DNA of 64,000 nt from assembly GCF_004310865.1 (NCBI RefSeq), contig NZ_SIXI01000001.1, forward strand, positions 310,001 to 374,000. The letters are read 5' to 3'. Positions 18,698-29,165 of this stretch are shown here, piece by piece. The notes beneath the pieces are model-generated. The model saw nothing but the letters and a program-made list of their open reading frames with translations. It made no database searches and had not been told where the DNA came from. Made by a program: the position numbers and the translations under genes. This DNA comes from Aquabacterium lacunae. GTDB lineage: Bacteria; Pseudomonadota; Gammaproteobacteria; Burkholderiales; Burkholderiaceae_C. Position 1 is the first letter of the stretch. Every line of letters starts with the position of its first letter.

Positions 18698-20848
18698 ATG
18701 GAACACCCTCAAGGCCCGAAGGTATTGGGCAGAACGCTGATGGAATGGCTGGCCAGCCTGCCCATCTTCTTCCTGTTGATCATGACCCTGGTGATCGGCA
18801 CTGGCGAAATGGTGCACGGCCAGCTGCTCAAGGCGGGCGAAGCCATGTTCGGCAACCCGGAGGCCGGCGTGCAGTACTTCATGCTGCGTGCCGAGCCCGA
18901 GAAGCCTGACTGCACGATCGTCACCGACATCGATGCGGCCATCGCCAAGGCCTCGTCTGAAAGCAGCGCCGGTGGCGACGACATCGACGACCTGTTTGGT
19001 GACAGCGCCAAGGTCGATCCGGCAGTTCAGCGCAAGTCGATCGAGCAGGCGAACCAGATCTGCCAGACCAAGCTCGACATGTACAAGAAGATCGTCGAGC
19101 ACCAGACCCCGCAGGTCCAGACCTACCGATTGATCGAAACCAGCTTCTTCAAGCTGTTCGAGATCGGCACGTCGAACCGCTCGCTGATCCTGCTGCTGAT
19201 GGTGGTGATCGCCGGCATTTCGGCCACACTGGCCAACCACCACATCGGCATCCGCCCGCTGCGCTACACCAAGGACCACCGCCTGGCCAATGCCACGATG
19301 GCCATTGCCGCCGGCCTGCTGCTGCACTCCAGCATCAGCTACTACAACATCCTGCATGCCTCGGGCACCGAGGTGGAGCATGTGCATCTGCACTACCTGT
19401 GGTGGTTCTTCTTTGGCACCATGCTGGCCATCACGCTCAAGCGTGCCATCGTGCCGCCACACTGCCCGGACGGCGAAGGCACCTGGGGCCTGGCCGGTCT
19501 GGCCGTGCCGCTGTTCGCCAACATGTCGCTGATCGCCGGCTTTTATTTCCTGGCCAAGGGGCACCCCGCTGGCCTGGCCATCTACATCAGCCAGCTGATG
19601 GAGCTGCCCGCCATCTTCCTGAACCTGGGTCTGTTCATCCTGGCCGGCATGCTGCTCAAGCAAAGCCGCGTGGTTGACCTGTTCATGAACCTGCTGCGCC
19701 CGTGGCGCCTGTCGCCCCAGCTGCTGACCTACATCATCTTGCTGGCCGCAGCCCTGCCCACGGCCTACACCGGCGCCTCAGGCATCTTCGTGATCGCCGC
19801 CGGCGGCATCATCTATCACGAGGTGCGCGCCTCGGGAGGCTCGCGTCAGTTCGCTGCCGCCGCCACGGCCATGTCCGGCTCGCTGGGTGTGGTGCTGCGC
19901 CCCTGCCTGCTGGTGGTGCTGATTGCTGCGTTGAACAAGGAAGTCACCACCAATGGCCTGTACCACTGGGGCTTCTATGTGTTCCTGCTGACCTCGACCA
20001 TGTTCTTCCTGGCCTCGCAGATGCTGCGCACACAGCGAGCCAACATCGAGTCGCCGCGTGTGGCCATCCCGGCCATGCTCAAGGAAGTGCCGCCACTGCT
20101 GCCCTATGTGGCCGTGGTGCTGGTCATCCTGTTTGCCTACGAACACGGTCTGGACACCCAACTCAACGAAATCACCGCGCCGATCATCGTGCCCATCATG
20201 CTGATCCTGGTGCTGATCTTCGACAAGGTGCTCAACCGCGGCAAGGCCGAGATCACCCCTGACTACGCCAGCCACCGTCAAAAGGGTGTGGAAAGCTCGA
20301 TCCGCTTTGCCACCAACGAGACCATCGGCCACATCGGTGCCCTGATCACCCTGATGACCCTGTCGCTGGCCATCGGTGGCGTGATCGAACGCTCTGAAGT
20401 GATGAGCCTGGCCCCGCAGGTGTTCGAGAGCCCCTGGACCGCCATGGCCTTCCTGATGGCCGTGCTGATCTTCCTGGGCATGGTGATGGACCCCTTCGGT
20501 GCCGTGATCCTGGTGTCGGGCACGCTGGCCCCCATCGCCTACGCCAACCACATCGACCCGCTGCACTTCTGGATGGTCGTGCTGGTGGCCTTCGAGCTGG
20601 GTTACCTGTCGCCCCCCGTGGCCCTGAACCAGCTGCTGACCCGTCAGGTCATTGGCGAGAAGGAGATCGACCTGGCCGACGAAGAAGTGCGCAGCAAGAG
20701 CTTCTACTACCGCTACGAGCGCTGGATCCTGCCGACCGTGGTGATGCTGCTGGGCCTGATCATCATCGCCTTCGGTCCGCTGGCCGTGAGCGACATCCCC
20801 TTGCTGGAAGGTGTCAAGGGCCTGTTCCCACCACCGCCCGCACTGTGA
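18698..20848 (+). CDS. TRAP transporter fused small/large permease
   Basis: A 716-residue polytopic membrane protein. Residues ~17-40 (TM1), 161-180, ~205-225 and ~235-255 form a four-helix DctQ-like unit, interrupted by a ~120-residue hydrophilic loop (41-160, with a DDIDDLFGD acidic patch) between TM1 and TM2. The remaining ~430 residues are the DctM-like unit with two inverted-repeat signatures: GASGIFVIAAGG to GSLGVVLRPC, and later FGAVILVSGTLAP to FELGYLSPPVALN. The second signature is a clear TRAP large-subunit motif. It would move organic anions using an ion gradient, fed by the binding protein upstream. A terminator follows directly. Confidence 0.85.
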   Translation: MEHPQGPKVLGRTLMEWLASLPIFFLLIMTLVIGTGEMVHGQLLKAGEAMFGNPEAGVQYFMLRAEPEKPDCTIVTDIDAAIAKASSESSAGGDDIDDLFGDSAKVDPAVQRKSIEQANQICQTKLDMYKKIVEHQTPQVQTYRLIETSFFKLFEIGTSNRSLILLLMVVIAGISATLANHHIGIRPLRYTKDHRLANATMAIAAGLLLHSSISYYNILHASGTEVEHVHLHYLWWFFFGTMLAITLKRAIVPPHCPDGEGTWGLAGLAVPLFANMSLIAGFYFLAKGHPAGLAIYISQLMELPAIFLNLGLFILAGMLLKQSRVVDLFMNLLRPWRLSPQLLTYIILLAAALPTAYTGASGIFVIAAGGIIYHEVRASGGSRQFAAAATAMSGSLGVVLRPCLLVVLIAALNKEVTTNGLYHWGFYVFLLTSTMFFLASQMLRTQRANIESPRVAIPAMLKEVPPLLPYVAVVLVILFAYEHGLDTQLNEITAPIIVPIMLILVLIFDKVLNRGKAEITPDYASHRQKGVESSIRFATNETIGHIGALITLMTLSLAIGGVIERSEVMSLAPQVFESPWTAMAFLMAVLIFLGMVMDPFGAVILVSGTLAPIAYANHIDPLHFWMVVLVAFELGYLSPPVALNQLLTRQVIGEKEIDLADEEVRSKSFYYRYERWILPTVVMLLGLIIIAFGPLAVSDIPLLEGVKGLFPPPPAL

Positions 20849-20882
20849 TGCGTGGCGTGGCCTGAGTGCCCGCCTGCCAGCC

Positions 20883-20911
20883 AAAGCCGCGTCCGATGAC
20901 GCGGCTTTTTT
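20883..20911 (+). terminator. Intrinsic terminator after TRAP permease
   Basis: AAAGCCGCGTC and GACGCGGCTTT form an 11-bp stem with a CGAT loop, followed by T residues. Confidence 0.92.
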
Positions 20912-20989
20912 CATGGGGAGCACCACACCCGTCTGCCACCCTCTTGTCGGGGTTCCGGCAAGGTGGGCACCGCGCGGCACAATGCATGC

Positions 20990-23860
20990 ATGACGCACAG
21001 CCTGTCGCTTTCCAGAACTGCACTCGCCATCGGCCTGCTGGGCGCACTGTCGGCCTGCAGCCACCTGCCCTGGCTGGCGACACGCCCGGGGCCAGCAGCC
21101 ACAGCCCAGGCCGGAGCCACTGCGCCTGCCCGTCAGCACACGTCACAGCCCACGTCACAACCCACACCACGCGCCCCCGTGACGCCCCCTGCAGGGCCAG
21201 TCGCCACCAAAGCATCAGCAGGGACAGCGCCCCCGGCCGGCGGCCAAGGGGCGGCCGCTGCCAACTCCGGGGCGAACACGCCACCACCGTTCGAACAGGT
21301 GGCACGAGGTGCCGAGCGCATTCAGGGCTGGTTGCCGGTGTGGCGCCGTCAGGACAAGGTCTGGGTCGAGCTCAAGCCGTCTGATTTCAACCGCCCGATG
21401 TACCTGTCGCCCCGTCTGCGCACGGGCCTGGGCGAAGGCGGTCTGTACGGTGGGCTCATCGCCAGCCGCTTCGGGCTGGTCGGTCGCCCCCAGTGGGTCG
21501 AATTCCGAAAGCTGCACCAGCAGGTTCAACTGGTGGCGGTGAATGCAGCGTTCATGGCACAAGCGGGCACACCGCGCAGCCTGGCCGTGGCCCAGGCGTT
21601 TTCGCCCAGCCTGCTGGCCAGCGTGCCCCTGGCCAGTGCGCCCAGGGCCCAGGACGAGGCCGTGCTGGTGGAGCTGTCGGCCCTGATGCTGGGCGACATT
21701 CAGGGCCTGGGGGCACAGCTCAATGCAGCGTTTCGCCAGGGCCATGCACTGGACGGCCGCAACTCGGCCGTGACGGATGTGCGCGTGAGCCCCACAGGCC
21801 TGACACTCGATGTGGTTCAGCACTTCTACACGGCCAACCTCAGTGCCGCAGCACCGGCCCCTGGGCAGGCTGCAGCCAACCCACCCAGCGGCCTGCCCGA
21901 TGCCCGCAGCCTGCTGCTGAACCTGCGCTACACCCTGGCTCCCCTGCCCGAGGCCATGCCACAGCCGCGCCCGGCCGACCCGCGCGTGGGCTACTTCACC
22001 ACCACGGTGAACGACTTCAGCAACGACCTGGCTCGCACGCCCCGGGTGCGCCACATCAACCGCTGGCGCCTCGACAAGCAAGACCCGGCAGCGGCCTTGT
22101 CCCCCCCTGTGCGTCCCATCGTGTACTGGCTGGACCACAGCATCCCCACCGAGTACCGCCCAGCCATTCGCGAAGGCGTGCTGGCCTGGAATGCAGCTTT
22201 CGAAGCCATTGGCATCCAGGGGGCACTGGAGGTGCGTGAAGCCACCGACACCGAGCCACAAGACATGGTTGGCAAAGGCCAGGCCATCATCCGCTGGATG
22301 ACCAACCACCGGCCCAGCTTCGGTGCCATCGGCCCCACGCATGTCGACCCGCGCACTGGCGAGATCCTCACGGCCGACATCGGCATCGAGAGCCTGTCAT
22401 CGCGCTCGATCAGGGTTCAACGCAGCCAGATCCTGCCAGGGCTGGGAATGGGCGGCATGCCTCCAGGGGCGCCCACCGACGGCACAACGCATGCACATGG
22501 CGAACACTGCCAGCATGGCGAATGGGCCACCGAGCAGCTGGCCATGGGCCTGGCGATGCATGGGTTCGATGGCGCCGCCGCCGAGCAGCCAGACGCCCCG
22601 GAGGTCAGGGCATTCGTGGAGGCCTACCTCAAGGACGTGACCATGCACGAGGTGGGGCACACGCTGGGCCTGCGGCACAACTTCAAGGCCTCGCAATGGC
22701 GCACGGCCGCCGAACTGGACCAGGCCGACCTGACGCGCCGGCATGGCCTGGCGGCCTCGGTGATGGACTACCTGCCCATCAACCTGAACCTGCCAGGGCA
22801 ACCTGCGGGGGCCCCCTTCCAGACCACGCTGGGCCCGTATGACTTCTGGGCCATCGAGTATGGCTACCGCCCGCTGACCGGCTCGGCCGACCAGCAGCGT
22901 GCGGCGCTGCGTGCCGTGGCCGACCGGGCAGAACACCCTGGACAGGAGGCCCTGGCTTACGGCACCGACGAAGACAATGCCCTGGGCCTGGACCCCACCG
23001 TGCAGGTGTTCGACCTGGGCAATGAACCGCTGGCTTTTGCGGCACGGCGTCTGGCCTTGTCGGGGGCGCTGCTGCAGCGGGCCGAAGCCCAGTCGGGCCA
23101 ACGGGCCGCCACGGTGGACGACGCGGCCCACACGCGCCGCCTGGTGGGGTATGCCTTGCGCGAACGTGAACGCGCAGCCGGTGTGTTGCTGCGTCAGGTG
23201 GGTGGCCTGCTCACGCGCCGTGACCTGCCCGGCAGTGGCCGAGACCGCCTGGAGCCCTTGCCCGCAGCGCAGCAGCAAGCCGCCTTGCAGATGTTGCTGG
23301 GCCACTGGATGGGGGCTCAGTCCCTGCGGCTCTCGCCCCGCCTGCAACGCCAGATGGCGCCCGACTACTTCGAGCGCACGGAGGGCACGGGCCTGCCCAA
23401 TGCCGCTCCGGTGGTCACCGACTTCTCGGTGGCCGAGCAGGTGGCCCAGACCCAGCGCGGTCTGCTCGACGCGCTGATGTCCGACACCCTGGCGGTGCGC
23501 CTGCTGGACAACATCGACCGTGTGCGCGACCGTGAAGCCCGCCCCTTGACCCTGCGCGCCCTGCAGACACAACTGCGCGAAGTGGTGTGGCAACGCCCCG
23601 AGGGCGAGCCGGAACCCTGGCGACGCAACCTGCAACGCGAGTACGTGAACCGCCTGGCGGTGGCCCTGGTGCGCGGTGGTGCCCGCGCCGATGTGCGGGC
23701 CCAGTGGCTGGCCCAGGGCCGCGCGCTGGAAGCTGAACTGAAGGCCAGCCTGAAGGCCGACCGCGGTGATGCGCTCAGCACCGAAGTGGCCCATCGCCGT
23801 GACTGCCTGGAAACGCTGCAGCGCTCGCTGCAGGCCGCCGTGGTGCGCACCACCCCCTGA
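20990..23860 (+). CDS. Zinc-dependent metalloprotease lipoprotein (DUF5117/DUF4953 type)
   Basis: A 956-residue envelope protease. The start is the ATG at 20990, giving a lipoprotein signal with lipobox L-S-A-C and lipidated C23. A ~70-residue Ala/Pro/Thr/Gln-rich linker follows. The catalytic site is HEVGHTLGLRH: H553, E554, H557 and H563, the metzincin HExxHxxGxxH pattern, with a Met-turn-like SVMDYLP downstream. The N-terminal half matches the DUF5117/DUF5118 organisation as I know it (YLSPRLRTGLGEGGLYGG, SRFGLVGRPQWVEF). Substrate unknown. It is the first gene after the TRAP terminator, and dinG-like follows 13 nt later. Confidence 0.85.
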   Translation: MTHSLSLSRTALAIGLLGALSACSHLPWLATRPGPAATAQAGATAPARQHTSQPTSQPTPRAPVTPPAGPVATKASAGTAPPAGGQGAAAANSGANTPPPFEQVARGAERIQGWLPVWRRQDKVWVELKPSDFNRPMYLSPRLRTGLGEGGLYGGLIASRFGLVGRPQWVEFRKLHQQVQLVAVNAAFMAQAGTPRSLAVAQAFSPSLLASVPLASAPRAQDEAVLVELSALMLGDIQGLGAQLNAAFRQGHALDGRNSAVTDVRVSPTGLTLDVVQHFYTANLSAAAPAPGQAAANPPSGLPDARSLLLNLRYTLAPLPEAMPQPRPADPRVGYFTTTVNDFSNDLARTPRVRHINRWRLDKQDPAAALSPPVRPIVYWLDHSIPTEYRPAIREGVLAWNAAFEAIGIQGALEVREATDTEPQDMVGKGQAIIRWMTNHRPSFGAIGPTHVDPRTGEILTADIGIESLSSRSIRVQRSQILPGLGMGGMPPGAPTDGTTHAHGEHCQHGEWATEQLAMGLAMHGFDGAAAEQPDAPEVRAFVEAYLKDVTMHEVGHTLGLRHNFKASQWRTAAELDQADLTRRHGLAASVMDYLPINLNLPGQPAGAPFQTTLGPYDFWAIEYGYRPLTGSADQQRAALRAVADRAEHPGQEALAYGTDEDNALGLDPTVQVFDLGNEPLAFAARRLALSGALLQRAEAQSGQRAATVDDAAHTRRLVGYALRERERAAGVLLRQVGGLLTRRDLPGSGRDRLEPLPAAQQQAALQMLLGHWMGAQSLRLSPRLQRQMAPDYFERTEGTGLPNAAPVVTDFSVAEQVAQTQRGLLDALMSDTLAVRLLDNIDRVRDREARPLTLRALQTQLREVVWQRPEGEPEPWRRNLQREYVNRLAVALVRGGARADVRAQWLAQGRALEAELKASLKADRGDALSTEVAHRRDCLETLQRSLQAAVVRTTP

Positions 23861-23873
23861 TTGCTCCCTGTTC

Positions 23874-25937
23874 ATGGACCTGCAAGACGACATCCGCGCC
23901 ATCTTCGCGGCCGACGGCCCACTGGCCCGGGCCCTGCCCGGCTACCGCGTTCGACACGAACAGATCGAGATGTCGCTGGCCATTCTGGAGGCCATCGCCA
24001 CCTCGGGCACCGCCGTGCTGGAAGCAGGCACGGGCGTGGGCAAGACCGCGGCCTACCTGGTGCCCAGCATGCTGGCCGGAGGCAAGGTGATCCTGTCAAC
24101 CGGCACCAAGGCGCTGCAAGACCAGCTCTTCAACCGTGACCTGCCCAATGTGCGCGACGCGCTGGGCCTGCCCATCAAGGCCGCACTGCTGAAGGGCCGC
24201 AGCAACTACCTGTGCTTCCATCACCTCGAGCGAACCAACCAGGACGCCACCTTGCTGGCCAGCCGGCAGGAGGTGCGCGACCTGGGCCAGATCAACCGCT
24301 TCCGCACCCTCACCAGCACGGGCGACAAGGCCGAATGCGCCACGGTGCCAGAAACCGCACCCATCTGGATGCGCGTCACGTCCACCCGCGAGAACTGCCT
24401 GGGCAGCGATTGCAGCTTCCACAGCGACTGCTTCGTGCTCAAGGCCCGACGCGAAGCCCAAGACGCCGACGTGGTCGTGGTGAACCACCACCTGTTCTTT
24501 GCCGACCTGGTGCTGCGCGAAGAAGGGGCCACCGAACTGCTGCCCTCGGCACAGACCATCGTGTTCGACGAGGCCCACCAGCTGCCCGACACGGCCACCA
24601 TGTTCTTCGGGGAAAGCGTGAGCAGCGCCCAGCTGATGGACCTGCTGCGCGACACCAAGGCCATCGGGATGTCGCACGCACGCGATGCCTGCCACTGGCC
24701 CGACCAGATCGCCCCGGTGGACAAGGCCCTGAAAGACCTGCGCCTGTGCTTTGACGGTGGCATCTCGAAATGGTCGCAAGGCCAGCTGCCCGCCAGCCAC
24801 CCGCTGTGGCAAGCCCTGCCCACCCTGCGAGACAGCCTGCGCGAGCTGCGTGACCTGCTGCACCTGCACGCCGAACGCAGCGCCGACCTGGCCAACCTGC
24901 ACCGCCGCGCCGACGAGCTCATGCAGCGCCTGTGCGCCTGGGGCCACCCCGAACGGGCGCACGAGCCCGAACTGTGCTGGCTCGACGTCAGCCAGCTGGG
25001 CTTTCAGCTGCACCGCACGCCCATTTCCGTGGCCGATGTGTTTCGGCGCCAGCGCCTGGGCGACGCCGCTGGCCCCGATGGGGATGACCATGCGGCCCAT
25101 GACGAGGGCCTGGCCTGGTCAGACGACACCGACACACCCCACACCCCACAGGAAGTGCCGCGCAAAGCCTGGGTGTTCACCTCGGCCACGCTGGCCGTGA
25201 AGAACGATTTCAAGCACTTCCAGGAGGCGCTGGGCCTGCAGGACGCGCACTGTGCGGCCTGGTCCAGCCCCTACGACTACCCCCAGCAGGCCATGCTGTA
25301 TGTGCCCCAGGGCATGCCAGCGCCCACCTCGCCCGACTTCACCGACGCGGTAGTGAACGCGGCCTGGCCCCTGATCGTGGCCAATGGCGGGCGGGCCTTC
25401 CTGCTGTGCACCAGCCACCGCGCCGTGCAGCGTGCCACCGAGACCCTGCGCAAGCGCATCGAGGCCGAAAACGCCCAGCTCACGGTGCTGATGCAGGGCG
25501 ATGGGCCCCGGCCCATGCTGCTCGATGAATTCCGGCGCCTGCGCCGCGCCGTGCTGGTGGGCAGCCACAGCTTCTGGGAAGGCATCGACGTGAAGGGCGA
25601 CGCGCTCACGCTGGTCGTGATCGACAAGCTGCCCTTTGCCCCGCCCGATGACCCGGTGCTGGCCAAGCGCATGGAGCTGCTGGAGCAACGCGGCGGCAAC
25701 CCCTTCATGGAGCACCAGGTGCCCCAGGCCATCATCGCGCTCAAGCAAGGCGCCGGGCGCCTGATCCGCAGCGAGACCGACCACGGGGTGCTGATGATCG
25801 GCGACACACGCCTGGTGGACAAGCCTTATGGTCGGCGCATCTGGCAGAGCCTGCCACCGATGCGGCGCAGCCGCGTGCAGGACGAAGCGCTGGTTTTTCT
25901 CAAGGGCCTGCAAGAGCGCCCTGCGGGCGAGGGCTGA
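23874..25937 (+). CDS. DinG/YoaA-family ATP-dependent DNA helicase
   Basis: A 687-residue superfamily 2 helicase of the XPD/DinG group, expected to unwind DNA 5'-3' and act on damaged or R-loop DNA. The start is the ATG at 23874, only 13 nt after the protease stop. Walker A is AGTGVGKTAAY (~51-61). Four Cys at 155, 175, 180 and 186 (CATVPET, ENCLGSDCSFHSDC) form the iron-sulphur cluster site. Walker B is VFDEAHQ. Helicase motifs in the C-terminal half include GSHSFWEGIDVKG and the late QGAGRLIRS. YoaA versus DinG cannot be decided from motifs alone. Confidence 0.9.
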   Translation: MDLQDDIRAIFAADGPLARALPGYRVRHEQIEMSLAILEAIATSGTAVLEAGTGVGKTAAYLVPSMLAGGKVILSTGTKALQDQLFNRDLPNVRDALGLPIKAALLKGRSNYLCFHHLERTNQDATLLASRQEVRDLGQINRFRTLTSTGDKAECATVPETAPIWMRVTSTRENCLGSDCSFHSDCFVLKARREAQDADVVVVNHHLFFADLVLREEGATELLPSAQTIVFDEAHQLPDTATMFFGESVSSAQLMDLLRDTKAIGMSHARDACHWPDQIAPVDKALKDLRLCFDGGISKWSQGQLPASHPLWQALPTLRDSLRELRDLLHLHAERSADLANLHRRADELMQRLCAWGHPERAHEPELCWLDVSQLGFQLHRTPISVADVFRRQRLGDAAGPDGDDHAAHDEGLAWSDDTDTPHTPQEVPRKAWVFTSATLAVKNDFKHFQEALGLQDAHCAAWSSPYDYPQQAMLYVPQGMPAPTSPDFTDAVVNAAWPLIVANGGRAFLLCTSHRAVQRATETLRKRIEAENAQLTVLMQGDGPRPMLLDEFRRLRRAVLVGSHSFWEGIDVKGDALTLVVIDKLPFAPPDDPVLAKRMELLEQRGGNPFMEHQVPQAIIALKQGAGRLIRSETDHGVLMIGDTRLVDKPYGRRIWQSLPPMRRSRVQDEALVFLKGLQERPAGEG

Positions 25938-25975
25938 GGCCGAGGGCAAGGCCCTTCAACCCGCCGCCATTCGCC

Positions 25976-26899
<924 letters not shown>

Positions 26900-26909
26900 T
26901 CATGCGCAT

Positions 26910-27734
26910 TCAATACGCATGGATGCTTTCGTCAGGGAAGTGCCCCGCCTTGACCTCGCTGACGTAGCGGCCAATGGCGTCTTCCACCGAACCGCCTTCG
27001 GCCATGAAGTTGCGCACGAAGCGGGGCAACTTGCCGCGGGTCACGTGCAGCATGTCGTGCAGCACCAGCACCTGGCCTGCAGTGGCATTGCCAGCACCGA
27101 TGCCGATCGTCATCACGCCGGGGTTGTCGGCCTGCACCTGGGCAGCCACCGCAGAAGGCATCAGCTCCAGCACCATCATGGCGGCGCCGGCCTGGGTCAG
27201 CTCTTTCGCGTGGCGGCGCAGGGTTTCCACACCCGCCTCGTCACGGCCCTGGATGCGGTAGCCGCCCAGGGCGTGCACGCTTTGCGGGGTCAGGCCGATG
27301 TGGGCGCACACGGGAATGCCACGCTCGGTCAGGAAGTGCACGGTGTCGGCTGTCCAGCCGCCACCTTCGAGCTTGACCATGTGGGCACCGGCCTGCATCA
27401 GGGCCACGCTGCTGCGCAATGCCTGCTCGCGGCTTTCCTGGTAGCTGCCAAAGGGCAGGTCACCCACCACCCAGGCGCTGCGGTTGCCTCGGGCCACACA
27501 GCGGGTGTGATAGACCATCTCGTCGAGGCTGACGGGCACCGTGCTGCTGTGGCCTTGCACCAGCATGCCCAGCGAATCGCCCACCAGGATGCAGTCAACG
27601 CCACACTCGTCGACCAGGCGGGCGAAGGTGGCGTCGTAGGCCGTGAGCATGGTGATTTTTTCACCCTGTGCATGCATCTCGCGCAGGCGGTGCAAGGTGA
27701 CAGGTTTGCGTGCAGGCGCGGCAGGGGTGCTCAT
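26910..27734 (-). CDS. panB: 3-methyl-2-oxobutanoate hydroxymethyltransferase
   Basis: A 274-residue enzyme making ketopantoate from alpha-ketoisovalerate and methylene-THF, the first committed step of pantothenate synthesis. I use the ATG at 27734 ([17 protein letters not shown]), which has AAGGA 5 nt upstream; the longer open frame runs into the promoter. Family motifs: [35 protein letters not shown] and [19 protein letters not shown]. The magnesium-binding Asp and Glu positions are present. It is the first gene of a panB-panC unit. Its leader carries a perfect 18-bp palindrome, suggesting repressor control. Confidence 0.95.
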   Translation of the reverse strand: MSTPAAPARKPVTLHRLREMHAQGEKITMLTAYDATFARLVDECGVDCILVGDSLGMLVQGHSSTVPVSLDEMVYHTRCVARGNRSAWVVGDLPFGSYQESREQALRSSVALMQAGAHMVKLEGGGWTADTVHFLTERGIPVCAHIGLTPQSVHALGGYRIQGRDEAGVETLRRHAKELTQAGAAMMVLELMPSAVAAQVQADNPGVMTIGIGAGNATAGQVLVLHDMLHVTRGKLPRFVRNFMAEGGSVEDAIGRYVSEVKAGHFPDESIHAY

Positions 27735-27761
27735 GAAGGTCCTTGCCCCGACGAGTTCCTC

Positions 27762-27779
27762 CGCACGAACGTTCGTGCG
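27762..27779. promoter_or_regulatory. Perfect 18-bp palindrome in panB leader (operator candidate)
   Basis: CGCACGAACGTTCGTGCG is a gapless perfect palindrome 28 bp upstream of the panB ATG and ~20-37 nt downstream of the predicted start point. Its size and central AACGTT resemble TetR-family operators. The binding protein is not identified. Confidence 0.65.
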
Positions 27780-27805
27780 AAAACCACGGCCCGTCAGGTG
27801 GCGCG

Positions 27806-27834
27806 ATTCTAGGGCAGACCCTGAGTTCCGACAA
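27806..27834 (-). promoter_or_regulatory. Predicted panBC promoter
   Basis: On the minus strand TTGTCG (27834-27829) and TAGAAT (27811-27806) are separated by 17 bp. Transcription would begin near 27799, giving a ~65-nt leader that contains the 18-bp palindrome. Confidence 0.55.
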
Positions 27835-27935
27835 ACGCTCAACACCGAGACACCTGACCAACGGATGCCACACAAAATTTCGCGCACATGTCACCATGGT
27901 GATCAGATGAATTTGGCCGTTTTGAAGAACACCGC

Positions 27936-29150
27936 ATGCCGCACACCACCCGAGGACACAGGCTGACCCTGTGCATGGCTTTGCTGGGCCTGGCGCTGAT
28001 GTCCGGGTGCCGATCGGAAGCGCCTGCCAACACCCCAACCAACGCCAAGCTCACCCGAACGGGCAGCCAGCCGAGTGTGGAAGAGGTTGCCCGAGGCTTT
28101 GAACACCCCTGGGCGCTGGCCTTCTTGCCAGACGGCCGCATGCTGGTGAGCGAACGGGGTGGGCGGCTTTGGCTGTTGTCGGCCGACGGGCAACAGCGCC
28201 AGCCTGTGAGGGGTCTGCCACCGGTGGTGGCCCGCGGGCAAGGCGGCTTGCTGGATGTGTCGGTGGCCCCAACCTCGGTGGTACCAGGCGCCGATTCCTG
28301 GGTGTACTGGACCTACAGCGAACCAGGCACAGGCGCAGAAGCCCGGCTGCAAGGCACGGCCGTGGCCCGAGGACGACTGGTGGGGGACGAATTGCTCGAC
28401 GTGCAGGTGGTGTACCGGCAGGTGCCCAAAACCTCAGGCCATGGACACTATGGCAGCCGTTTGGTGTGGGGCCGTGACGGCCACCTGTTCGTGACCTTGG
28501 GCGACCGCCAGCGCGACGACCCGTCACGTCCGGGTCGCGAGCACGCGCAAAACCTGGGCACAACGCTGGGCAAGGTGGTTCGCCTTCGCGCCGACGGCAC
28601 GGTGCCTGCCGACAACCCACGCTGGCCGACGCCTGGCGCGCGACCGGAGGTCTACAGCCTGGGGCACCGCAACGCGCAGGGTGCGGCCCTGCACCCAGAC
28701 ACCGGAGAGCTTTGGTTGACCGAACATGGGCCTCAGGGCGGCGACGAACTCAACCGTGTGCTGCCCGGCCGCAACCATGGCTGGCCGCTGGTCAGCGCCG
28801 GGTGCCCCTATGGCAGCCCGGAAGTGCACACATGTCAGGTCAACGGGGGGCACCACGAACCCGATTTCGAGCCCCCCTTGAGTGTGTGGGCGCCCTACTC
28901 CACGGCGCCCAGCGGCCTGGCCTTCAACACCGCCAAGCGCTACCCGGGTTGGGAGGGGCATCTGTTTTCAGGCTCGCTGAGTGGCGAGACCTTGTGGCGA
29001 ATCGAATTGAAAGACCACCAGGTCGTGGCACGCCAGCCACTGCTGGAGCGCAAAGTAGGTCGCATCCGTGACGTGCGCATGGGCCCCGACGGCTGGCTGT
29101 ACCTGGTGACCGACGAAGAGGACGGCCGCATCCTGCGCCTGGTGCGCTGA
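27936..29150 (+). CDS. PQQ-dependent aldose sugar dehydrogenase-like lipoprotein
   Basis: A 404-residue six-bladed beta-propeller enzyme of the soluble glucose dehydrogenase/YliI (Asd) family. It has a lipoprotein signal with lipobox M-S-G-C (LALMSGC). Family motifs: GFEHPWALAFLPDGRMLVSER, HYGSRLVWGRDGHLFVTLGDR and the late block YSLGHRNAQGAALHP with ELWLTEHGPQGGDELN. These mark the catalytic and PQQ-binding face. It would oxidise sugars in the periplasm if PQQ is available; no pqq genes are seen here. It is divergent from panB and convergent with scpA. Confidence 0.88.
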   Translation: MPHTTRGHRLTLCMALLGLALMSGCRSEAPANTPTNAKLTRTGSQPSVEEVARGFEHPWALAFLPDGRMLVSERGGRLWLLSADGQQRQPVRGLPPVVARGQGGLLDVSVAPTSVVPGADSWVYWTYSEPGTGAEARLQGTAVARGRLVGDELLDVQVVYRQVPKTSGHGHYGSRLVWGRDGHLFVTLGDRQRDDPSRPGREHAQNLGTTLGKVVRLRADGTVPADNPRWPTPGARPEVYSLGHRNAQGAALHPDTGELWLTEHGPQGGDELNRVLPGRNHGWPLVSAGCPYGSPEVHTCQVNGGHHEPDFEPPLSVWAPYSTAPSGLAFNTAKRYPGWEGHLFSGSLSGETLWRIELKDHQVVARQPLLERKVGRIRDVRMGPDGWLYLVTDEEDGRILRLVR

Positions 29151-29165
29151 AAGCCTGCGCCGAAC

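Noticed and set aside
27891-27902. TCACCATGGTGA palindrome between panB and the sugar dehydrogenase gene
   Set aside because: It is short, contains a common NcoI-type core, and has no promoter relation that I could establish.
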